From assembly GCA_028705415.1 (NCBI GenBank), contig JAQWDO010000053.1, positions 1 to 6,279 on the forward strand: 6,279 nt of DNA. The letters run 5' to 3'. The notes below the pieces were generated by a model, which saw nothing but the letters and a program-made list of their open reading frames with translations, was not told where the DNA came from and did no database searches. The position numbers and the translations under genes are program-made. Numbering within the stretch: position 1 is the stretch's first letter; the number at the start of each line of letters is the position of its first letter. The DNA is from Dehalococcoidales bacterium. GTDB taxonomy: Bacteria; Chloroflexota; Dehalococcoidia; Dehalococcoidales; CSSed11-197. Below are positions 1-5,213 of the stretch, piece after piece.

Positions 1-785
1 AGGGACCGAAAAGAGAGCTGGTAGACATGGTGGCAAAAAATGCCAGGCAGGGTCTGGAGAGCATCAGGTTTAAACTGATCAGGGACGATGCAGATCAATC
101 CGGGGCGCTGGAAGAACTGAAGACACAACTGAACTTGAAGAATGTACCTGCAAGGATAGAAGGATATGATATATCCAATCTCAGTGGGAAAATGGCTGTT
201 GGAAGCATGGTTGTTTTTGAAAATGGCAAACCCTCCCCTTCCCGATACCGGCGGTTTCGAATCAAGGCAGTTGAAGGACCCGATGATTACGGAATGCTCC
301 GAGAGGTCATTAACCGCCGGTTCAAGCATGGCGATATGCTGACAAGCTCCGAATGGGGACCGCTGCCTGACCTTGTGTTGATTGATGGAGGCAAGGGGCA
401 GCTGGGTGCGGTGCTGGGAATCATTTCAGATGAAATTGCCGGGCGCGTAGCATTTATGAGCCTGGCAAAAGAAAATGAAGAAATATTTGTTCCGGGCCGC
501 AATCAACCGATTTCATTGACGAAAAACAATCCGGCTCTTCACCTGCTGCAAAGGGTAAGGGATGAAGCACACAGGTTCGCCGTAAGTTACCACAGGAACA
601 TTCGCAGTAAAAAAAGCATTGAATCACTTCTGGACGAAGTTGAGGGAATCGGACCCGGGCGCAAAAAAGCGCTGATTCAGCATTTTGGTTCTCTGGACAA
701 TATTCGAAAAGCAAGTAAAGAACAAATTATGCAAATCAAGGGAATCAATGCGGAGCTGGCAAAACGGATAAAAGAAAGAATATAG
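1..785 (+). CDS. uvrC: UvrC, excinuclease ABC subunit C (C-terminal part; 5' end outside window)
   Basis: UvrC is the nuclease of bacterial nucleotide excision repair; with UvrB it cuts the damaged strand on both sides of a lesion. The frame is already open at the left edge (from base 3, reading GPKRELVDMVAKNA...), so the Met codon at 27 is internal and the true start lies upstream. About 260 codons are present of a protein normally near 600 residues; the GIY-YIG nuclease and UvrB-binding domains are missing. Counting from Met27, the RNase H-like 5'-incision domain is clear: GYDISN with D48, GPDDYGM at 84-90, VLIDGGKGQLG with D120, and RDEAHRFAV with H182. These are the family's conserved acidic and His catalytic positions. 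Residues 201-252 form a tandem helix-hairpin-helix DNA-binding region (EGIGPGRKKAL, QIKGINAELAKRI). The stop falls just after the second hairpin, where UvrC normally ends. Identity is very secure. Confidence 0.96.
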   Translation, partial: GPKRELVDMVAKNARQGLESIRFKLIRDDADQSGALEELKTQLNLKNVPARIEGYDISNLSGKMAVGSMVVFENGKPSPSRYRRFRIKAVEGPDDYGMLREVINRRFKHGDMLTSSEWGPLPDLVLIDGGKGQLGAVLGIISDEIAGRVAFMSLAKENEEIFVPGRNQPISLTKNNPALHLLQRVRDEAHRFAVSYHRNIRSKKSIESLLDEVEGIGPGRKKALIQHFGSLDNIRKASKEQIMQIKGINAELAKRIKERI

Positions 786-967
786 GTGCGGCACCCGAAG
801 CAGCTGTTATCGATCTGTTTAAAAAAGAGATAGAACAAGCAGGTTATTCTTTCACAAAGGAATTGTTCAGAATCAAATGGACGGATAAAGTGGACTATGC
901 CCTGTTACACAATATTATTGCCTATAACATAGAGAGTAAAAAAGACTTCACAAAATTCTGGCGGTAA
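785..967 (+). pseudogene. Remnant of a DUF1801/YdhG-like (frataxin-like iron chaperone) gene, C-terminal half only
   Basis: Immediately after the uvrC stop a different frame (position mod 3 = 2) reads 60 sense codons, GAAPEAAVIDLF...KKDFTKFWR, and stops with TAA at 965-967. The frame is open back to a TAA at 716-718 but has no ATG, GTG or TTG before or near the start of the recognisable protein. From memory of the family, the pattern (APE, then an FxxEIxxAGY block, then FRIKW, a VDYxLL helix and a C-terminal TFWR-like end) matches the last half of DUF1801 proteins such as B. subtilis YdhG/Fra, which are about 120 residues long. The N-terminal half and any ribosome site are absent, so I infer a gene truncated by deletion or recombination next to uvrC. 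Alternatives are a short protein using a rare start (ATA at 782) or a frameshifted extension of UvrC; neither has positive support. Family match is moderate, pseudogene status moderate. Confidence 0.55.
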
Positions 968-981
968 CAGAAAAGCCGGAA
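956..981 (-). terminator. Weak hairpin past the HAD gene, possible terminator
   Basis: TTCTGGC (956-962) and GCCGGAA (975-981) can pair as a 7-bp stem with one mismatch or wobble position and a 12-base loop. Read on the minus strand, this lies 6 bases past the stop of the HAD gene and is followed by AATTTTGTG, a short, imperfect T-tract. It could end the FAH-HAD transcript. It is too weak for a firm call, and on the plus strand no T-tract follows the hairpin. Confidence 0.25.
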
Positions 982-987
982 GATAAG

Positions 988-1800
988 CTAGAGAATATAA
1001 TTATGTATTGCCCGGCTGACTCCACCCTGATCAACGCTTTGTGTTACCTGGTCGGCAACTTCTTTTACTTCCGGAAAGGCATTGCCCATCGCTACCCCAA
1101 GGCCGGCAGATTGAATCAGGGAGATATCGTTCAGTCCGTCGCCGATTGCCAGCGTTTGCTCGACCGGTATACCCAGATATTTACAAAGTACTTTTAAAGC
1201 GTTGCCTTTGGATACTTCCGGGTCAAGAATATTAAAAAAATCAACCCCCGGGAAGGCTGGAGAACGGGCGATAGAAAAACGCAGCACATCTTTGAACTTG
1301 CTCATTAATTCATTAGCCTGTGCAAATTCATCTTCGTGCTTTGCAATCGTTCCCATTTTCAGGATATCGTTGGATTGGCCGACCCTGGCAAGATCTTCCA
1401 GTGATATACTGACATTAAAAAATAACCGGTGTATTTCATCAGTCCAGTTGGCTTTGTCGGCATAAAAGGCAGAATGTGAATAGAGTTCAAGATAGGCATT
1501 CTTTTCACGACAGTGATCAACGGCTGCCAGCACACTTTCCTTTTTTATCGGTCTGGAATGAACAACATCCCCGGTATGCGGGTTTACTACAAGAGCTCCA
1601 TCAAAAAAGATGTGGTAACCGTCGAGATCGAGCTCCTTTAATACCCTGTTACAGGCAAGTGTCACCCTTCCGGTGGACAGAGCAACGGTGACTCCGCTTT
1701 CTGTTGCTTTGTGAATGGCTTCGATATCGCGCTTGTTGATATTTCCTTTTGCATCTACAAGTGTCCCATCAACATCCAGAACCAGCATTTTATATTTCAT
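988..1800 (-). CDS. Cof-type HAD-IIB family hydrolase (sugar-phosphate/nucleotide-type phosphatase)
   Basis: This is a soluble Mg-dependent phosphatase of the haloacid dehalogenase superfamily, Cof/YidA-like subfamily, 270 residues, which is normal for the family. Visible motifs in order: motif I DVDGTL with nucleophile D9 and acid/base D11; motif II STGR at 42-45; the large C2 cap domain (roughly residues 80-185); motif III K198 in SKGNAL; and motif IV GDGLND at 220-225, followed by the GVAMGNAFPEVKEVAD block typical of Cof proteins. Family members dephosphorylate sugar phosphates, FMN, PLP and similar; the substrate cannot be read from the sequence. The ATG at 1800 is chosen because it places motif I at the usual distance; ATG at codon 5 is a possible alternative. 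No good Shine-Dalgarno is seen before either. The gene follows the FAH gene on the same strand with a 140-base gap, so co-transcription is likely but not tight. Confidence 0.9.
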   Translation of the reverse strand: MKYKMLVLDVDGTLVDAKGNINKRDIEAIHKATESGVTVALSTGRVTLACNRVLKELDLDGYHIFFDGALVVNPHTGDVVHSRPIKKESVLAAVDHCREKNAYLELYSHSAFYADKANWTDEIHRLFFNVSISLEDLARVGQSNDILKMGTIAKHEDEFAQANELMSKFKDVLRFSIARSPAFPGVDFFNILDPEVSKGNALKVLCKYLGIPVEQTLAIGDGLNDISLIQSAGLGVAMGNAFPEVKEVADQVTQSVDQGGVSRAIHNYIL

Positions 1801-1940
1801 ATCTTATTTTAACTGCTGTTGAATCATTTAAGCAAAGCTGGAATGTTTGTTGTGCAGCCAGAGGATCCGCTGTCTTTAATCTTCACCCTGCCAACAGATA
1901 TTCGGTGCTTGCCAAAAAAGCCTTATCAGCCTTGGGTGGG

Positions 1941-2717
1941 TTAAGAATAGCCTTGATAGCCGTTGGTTACGACGTAATTACGCAGGGTGCCGATTCCCTG
2001 GATTTTAACTTCAACGCAATCACCAGGTTTCATGGGACCGATACCAGCGGGTGTACCGGTGGCAATAACATCCCCCGGCATAAGTGTCATCACATTGGAA
2101 ATAAAATGAATTATTTCCGGTATTGAATATATAAGGTCACTGGTGTTACCTTGCTGTTTTATTTGATTATTTAACCAGGTTTCTATTACCAGATTACCGG
2201 GTTCAAGATCGGTTTCGATCCATGGTCCTAGCGCTGCGAAGGTATCAAACCCTTTAGCCCTGGTCCACTGGGAGTCCTGCTGCTGCAGGTCGCGAGCGGT
2301 AACGTCGTTGAAACATGAATACCCCAGTACATAATCATAAGCCTTCTCCTGGCTGACGCTCCAGGCCGGTTTTTTAATTACAACGGCCAGTTCTCCTTCA
2401 TAATCTACACGGGCAGAGGAGGAAGGGTAGATGATCCGAGCCTCGTGACCGATTACCGAGGTGGGAGGTTTTAAAAAAGTAAGAGGAGAATTGGGAATCT
2501 TGAGATCCATTTCCCTGGCATGTGAATGGTAGTTCAAACCCATGGCAATAATTTTCGAAGGTTCGCAGGGGGCAAGGATGGTAACTTCTTCAAGGTTCAG
2601 GCAAAGCTCTGTTACAACCGGATCAGGAAAAGGGGTACCGCAAAGTACCTTGACGGTATTGCCTGCGATTATGCCATATCCCTCTTCGCTTTCGTGACTG
2701 AAACGGATAATTTTCAT
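1941..2717 (-). CDS. Fumarylacetoacetate hydrolase (FAH) family protein
   Basis: This looks like a divalent-metal-dependent C-C bond hydrolase or decarboxylase of the FAH superfamily, in the small single-domain YcgM/FAHD1 type (acylpyruvase, oxaloacetate decarboxylase, or 2-hydroxyhepta-2,4-diene-1,7-dioate isomerase activities are known there). Numbered from the start used here (258 residues): AMGLNYHSHAREM at 58-70, PPTSVIGH at 84-91, DYEGELAVVI at 105-114 with metal ligands E107 and E109, FNDVTARDLQ at 136-145 with D138, the KGFDTF lysine at K155, and GTPAGIG at 221-227. The active-site set appears complete. The frame extends upstream to an ATG at 2774, but family members typically begin MKIxRF, so I choose the ATG at 2717; the extra 19 residues look unrelated. 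Neither start has a clear Shine-Dalgarno. It is the upstream gene of a probable pair with the HAD phosphatase and is divergent from cobA. The exact reaction is not determinable. Confidence 0.92.
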   Translation of the reverse strand: MKIIRFSHESEEGYGIIAGNTVKVLCGTPFPDPVVTELCLNLEEVTILAPCEPSKIIAMGLNYHSHAREMDLKIPNSPLTFLKPPTSVIGHEARIIYPSSSARVDYEGELAVVIKKPAWSVSQEKAYDYVLGYSCFNDVTARDLQQQDSQWTRAKGFDTFAALGPWIETDLEPGNLVIETWLNNQIKQQGNTSDLIYSIPEIIHFISNVMTLMPGDVIATGTPAGIGPMKPGDCVEVKIQGIGTLRNYVVTNGYQGYS

Positions 2718-2805
2718 ATAAGGTATATATTCTAGATGTTTATCTTCCAAATTGGCAAACAAGGACAGAAACATGGTTAGCGTGGAAATTAAATGCTTGT
2801 TTTAA

Positions 2806-2835
2806 TTGACATTGATTTACCCTGATTGTTAAACT
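2806..2835 (+). promoter_or_regulatory. Predicted sigma70-type promoter for the cobA-fbp-rdgB operon
   Basis: A perfect TTGACA -35 box at 2806-2811 is followed, after 18 bases, by TAAACT at 2830-2835 (4 of 6 to consensus), which is preceded by TGT as in an extended -10. Transcription would start near 2842 and leave a leader of about 35 bases before the TTG start of cobA. A second sequence, TATAAT at 2854-2859, is a perfect -10 but has no -35 at workable distance and would place the start inside the ribosome site. There is no room or sequence here for a cobalamin riboswitch. Confidence 0.55.
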
Positions 2836-2864
2836 TAATCGCCTTAATTGCAATATAATTATCC

Positions 2865-2871
2865 AGGGGAG
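2865..2871 (+). promoter_or_regulatory. Ribosome binding site fixing the TTG start of cobA
   Basis: AGGGGAG lies 4 bases upstream of the TTG at 2876. It is the only strong Shine-Dalgarno in the divergent intergenic region and supports the rare TTG start over any internal Met (the first is codon 29, beyond the P-loop). Confidence 0.7.
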
Positions 2872-2875
2872 TTTT

Positions 2876-3412
2876 TTGCCTGAATTTAATTCCACGGGAA
2901 GTGTGGTAATATACACCGGCGACGGAAAAGGCAAGACCAGTGCTGCAATAGGCACGGCAATGCGAGCCTCGGGCCATGAAATGAAAGTACTGGTAATATT
3001 TTTCATGAAAGGTCCTGGTTATGAGCACGGAGAGATAAAAGCTCTCAAAGAAAACCCCTGGATAACCATCAAGAGCTTCGGGCAACCGGGTTGGGTAAAA
3101 AAGGGTTGCTTGAAAGATGGCGATAAGGAGCAGGCAAGACTGGCCCTGGATTGCGCTTCTTCAGCTGTGTTAAGTTCTTCTTACGATTTTGTTATAATGG
3201 ATGAGGTAAACACAGCTCTTGATTGTGGCCTGATTGTTTATGAGGACCTGGAAAAGATTGTCGCAGGCCGCCCAACAAAAACATCGCTGGTTTTAACCGG
3301 GCGTAATGCCGATCCAAGGCTCTTTGAGCTTGCAGATATTGTAACCGAAATGCAGCCGGTAAAGTACCGGTTGAGCGCAGGAAATAATGCCCGAAAAGGG
3401 CTTGACTACTAG
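2876..3412 (+). CDS. cobA: Corrinoid (cob(I)alamin) adenosyltransferase, CobA/CobO/BtuR family
   Basis: CobA transfers the 5'-deoxyadenosyl group of ATP to the reduced cobalt of corrinoids, the step that makes adenosylcobalamin during synthesis or salvage in the cytoplasm. The 178-residue length matches the family. The atypical P-loop GDGKGKTS at 15-22 comes right after VVIYT, as in CobA proteins. A Walker B-like VIMDEVNTALDCGLI at 106-120 carries the DE pair, LVLTGRNADP at 138-147 is the usual TGR-N block, and the end ADIVTEMQPVKY...ARKGLDY matches the family's characteristic tail. The start is TTG, supported by the P-loop position and the AGGGGAG upstream. It is first in a three-gene operon; its stop codon overlaps the ribosome site of fbp. 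No other cobalamin genes are in view, so a salvage role is equally possible. The symbols cobA, cobO and btuR are used interchangeably for this family. Confidence 0.95.
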   Translation: MPEFNSTGSVVIYTGDGKGKTSAAIGTAMRASGHEMKVLVIFFMKGPGYEHGEIKALKENPWITIKSFGQPGWVKKGCLKDGDKEQARLALDCASSAVLSSSYDFVIMDEVNTALDCGLIVYEDLEKIVAGRPTKTSLVLTGRNADPRLFELADIVTEMQPVKYRLSAGNNARKGLDY

Positions 3413-3417
3413 GAGGT
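3411..3417 (+). promoter_or_regulatory. Strong ribosome binding site of fbp, overlapping the cobA stop
   Basis: AGGAGGT begins on the second base of the cobA TAG stop (3410-3412) and sits 4 bases before the ATG at 3422. The overlap suggests translation of fbp is coupled to that of cobA and that both share one mRNA. Confidence 0.75.
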
Positions 3418-3421
3418 AGTA

Positions 3422-4522
3422 ATGAAGGTTACCCTTAGCGTAATTAAAGCGGATATCGGTGGCTGGGTTGGCCACAGCGATTCGTACCCCAAGGTTTTGG
3501 AAAAAGCCGAGGAGGCGATGTTTCATGCCCGAAAGAACAATGTTATTATCGATTATCATGTAACCAAATGCGGCGATGATGCCCAGTTGATTATGACACA
3601 CAAGCACGGAGAAGGCAGCGAGATTATACATAAACTTGCCTGGAATACCTTTTTAGAATGCACTGAAGTGGCAAAGAGGTACAAGTTGCATGGAGCAGGC
3701 CAGGATCTGTTAAGTGATGCTTTCTCTGGCAATATCAAGGGGATGGGGCCTGGCGTTGCCGAGATGGAAATTGATGAACGTGAAGCTGAGAGCGTTTTAA
3801 TATTTATGGCGGATAAAACCTCATCAGGGGCCTGGAATATGCCTCTTTACAAGATTTTTGCTGATCCTTTCAACACAATTGGCCTGGTAATCGCCGGGAA
3901 CCTGCATAACGGGTTTACTTTTGAGGTACATGATGTTAAAGATCATAAAAAAGTTACATTCAACTGCCCTGAAGATATCTACGATCTGCTGGTATTAATC
4001 GGCGCCCCCTCCAGATACTGCATAAAATCGGTATACCACCGCGACACCGGTGAAATAGCTGCTACTTCCTCAACCCAGAAGCTTTCGCTGATGGCAGGGC
4101 GCTATGTAGGTAAAGACGATCCGGTTTGCATCGTTCGCGCACAGGGCAATTTTCCGGCTGTCGGAGAAGTTCTCGAGCCGTTTGCACACCCGTTCTTTGT
4201 CGAAGGCTGGATGAGAGGTTCCCATATGGGACCGCTTATGCCGGTTTCGGTTGCTGATGCCACACCTTCCCGTTTTGACGGCCCTCCGAGAGTGATTTGC
4301 CTCGGGTTCCAGATTGCCAATGGTGAACTGGTAGGCCCCAAAGACATGCTCGAGGACATTTCTTTCGAAAATGCCCGCGGAGAAGCCAACCTGATGGCGG
4401 ATATCATGCGCCAGCATGGGCCTTTCGAGCCCCATCGCTTGCCTTTGGACGAAATGGAATACACTACCCTGCCCCAGGTGATGGATAAGCTCAAGGACAG
4501 GTTCGAGGTCCTGGAGGATTAG
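3422..4522 (+). CDS. fbp: Fructose-1,6-bisphosphate aldolase/phosphatase (bifunctional, type V FBPase)
   Basis: This enzyme joins dihydroxyacetone phosphate and glyceraldehyde 3-phosphate and then removes the C1 phosphate, giving fructose 6-phosphate; it makes gluconeogenesis effectively one-way. It is known from archaea and some deep-branching or anaerobic bacteria. All 366 residues fit the family. Metal- and phosphate-binding positions are present: D11 and H18 in KADIGGWVGHSD, the GDD at 51-53, Q95 in GAGQDLL, and MADKT at 129-133. The Schiff-base lysine expected near 232 is K231 in RYVGKDDP, with Y228 before it, and the third key tyrosine is Y347 in EMEYTTLP; these correspond to K232, Y229 and Y348 of the Sulfolobus enzyme as I remember it. 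Other blocks: DAFSGNIKGMGPGVAE, WMRGSHMGPLMPV, HGPFEPHRLPL. It is the middle gene of the operon, with rdgB starting 5 bases after its stop. Confidence is very high. Confidence 0.97.
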   Translation: MKVTLSVIKADIGGWVGHSDSYPKVLEKAEEAMFHARKNNVIIDYHVTKCGDDAQLIMTHKHGEGSEIIHKLAWNTFLECTEVAKRYKLHGAGQDLLSDAFSGNIKGMGPGVAEMEIDEREAESVLIFMADKTSSGAWNMPLYKIFADPFNTIGLVIAGNLHNGFTFEVHDVKDHKKVTFNCPEDIYDLLVLIGAPSRYCIKSVYHRDTGEIAATSSTQKLSLMAGRYVGKDDPVCIVRAQGNFPAVGEVLEPFAHPFFVEGWMRGSHMGPLMPVSVADATPSRFDGPPRVICLGFQIANGELVGPKDMLEDISFENARGEANLMADIMRQHGPFEPHRLPLDEMEYTTLPQVMDKLKDRFEVLED

Positions 4523-4527
4523 ATATA

Positions 4528-5124
4528 ATGCAAGCAAAGCTCCTGATTGCCACCGGAAACCCCGGTAAGCTGAGGGAGCTTTGCACTTTGCTTTCCGGCA
4601 TACCTTTCGAAATTGTTTCTCCATCCGAAGTGGGCGTACTCTCTGATGCAAACGAAGATGGCAACACCTACGAAGAAAACGCCATCATTAAAGCGCGCAC
4701 AATGGCGTTCAAGACCAAACTGTTGACCCTTGCCGATGATTCAGGACTTGAGGTCGATGCGCTTGGTGGAGAACCCGGCATCAAATCCGCCAGGTTTGGC
4801 GGAAGGGGCATCAGTGATTCTGAAAGAAATGCCCTGTTACTTGAGAGATTGAAAGACACACCGCTTACAGACAGAACCGCAAAATTTAAATGTGTTATTG
4901 CTATTGCTGAACCTGGAGGACGGGTGGAAATATGCAGTGGTGAATGTGCAGGCCTTATTGCCGCTGAGCCTGCCGGAAATAAAAACTTCGGTTACGACCC
5001 GGTATTTTATTTTCCCCAACTTGGAAAAACCATGGCAGAACTATCTTCGGATATAAAAAACCGGATCAGCCACCGGGGCCAGGCAGCAGCCAAAGCCAGA
5101 GTTTTACTGGAAAGTTTCAGATAG
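4528..5124 (+). CDS. rdgB: XTP/dITP diphosphatase (RdgB/HAM1 family, non-canonical purine NTP pyrophosphatase)
   Basis: RdgB hydrolyses dITP, XTP and ITP to the monophosphates plus pyrophosphate, keeping deaminated purines out of DNA and RNA. The 198-residue length is standard. Motifs in order: TGNPGK at 9-14 (the phosphate-binding T/SGNxxK), TYEENAIIKA at 47-56, LADDSGLEVDALGGEPG at 68-84 with the catalytic Asp of the DDSG block, SARFGG at 87-92, NFGYDPVFYF at 153-162, and ELSSDIKNRISHRGQA at 171-186. All substrate-binding blocks are present. The ATG at 4528 has GGAGG at 4513-4517, inside the end of fbp, and lies 5 bases after the fbp stop, so it is very likely co-transcribed and possibly coupled. 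It is the last gene of the cobA-fbp-rdgB run; no terminator is visible before dnaN. Confidence 0.97.
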   Translation: MQAKLLIATGNPGKLRELCTLLSGIPFEIVSPSEVGVLSDANEDGNTYEENAIIKARTMAFKTKLLTLADDSGLEVDALGGEPGIKSARFGGRGISDSERNALLLERLKDTPLTDRTAKFKCVIAIAEPGGRVEICSGECAGLIAAEPAGNKNFGYDPVFYFPQLGKTMAELSSDIKNRISHRGQAAAKARVLLESFR

Positions 5125-5154
5125 TTACAGTGCCTGAAAATTTAGTCAATTATA

Positions 5155-5184
5155 TTGAGCCGGGGTGGTTTATTGATGTATACT
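5155..5184 (+). promoter_or_regulatory. Predicted sigma70-type promoter for dnaN
   Basis: TTGAGC (5155-5160, 4 of 6 to the -35 consensus) and TATACT (5179-5184, 5 of 6 to the -10) are 18 bases apart. A start near 5191 would leave a leader of about 23 bases with the dnaN ribosome site AGAGGTGA at 5203-5210, which sits 3 bases before the ATG. This would let dnaN be expressed apart from the upstream operon. Prediction by eye only. Confidence 0.45.
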
Positions 5185-5213
5185 ACACGGTTACAGATAT
5201 GAAGAGGTGAACA

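Noticed and set aside
27..785. Treating the Met at 27 as the start of an independent short UvrC-like nuclease
   Set aside because: The frame is open to the left edge and the preceding residues (PKRELVDM) match the UvrC sequence that normally precedes this region, so it is an internal Met.
1749..2126. 125-codon plus-strand frame across the HAD start, the spacer and the FAH end
   Set aside because: It is antisense to two well-recognised genes, has no family resemblance and no good ribosome site, and its composition is that of a reversed coding frame.
2854..2859. Perfect TATAAT as the cobA -10 box
   Set aside because: No -35 lies 16-19 bases upstream, and the implied start would fall within the Shine-Dalgarno; the upstream TTGACA/TAAACT pair fits better.
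2718..2875. Possible cobalamin riboswitch ahead of cobA
   Set aside because: The predicted leader is only about 35 bases, far shorter than a B12 riboswitch, and no B12-box-like sequence was seen.
4070..4651. 193-codon minus-strand frame opposite fbp and rdgB
   Set aside because: It lies opposite two genes with unmistakable family motifs; the length is a by-product of codon bias in fbp.
5130..5210. 26-codon frame with a GTG start between rdgB and dnaN, whose TGA stop overlaps the dnaN ribosome site
   Set aside because: The arrangement resembles a leader peptide coupled to dnaN, but there is no Shine-Dalgarno before the GTG, no known family is recognised, and the frame overlaps a plausible dnaN promoter. 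A frame this short is expected by chance.
5125..5213. Possible origin of replication next to dnaN
   Set aside because: No TTATCCACA-like DnaA boxes and no AT-rich 13-mer-type repeats are visible in the 89-base gap.
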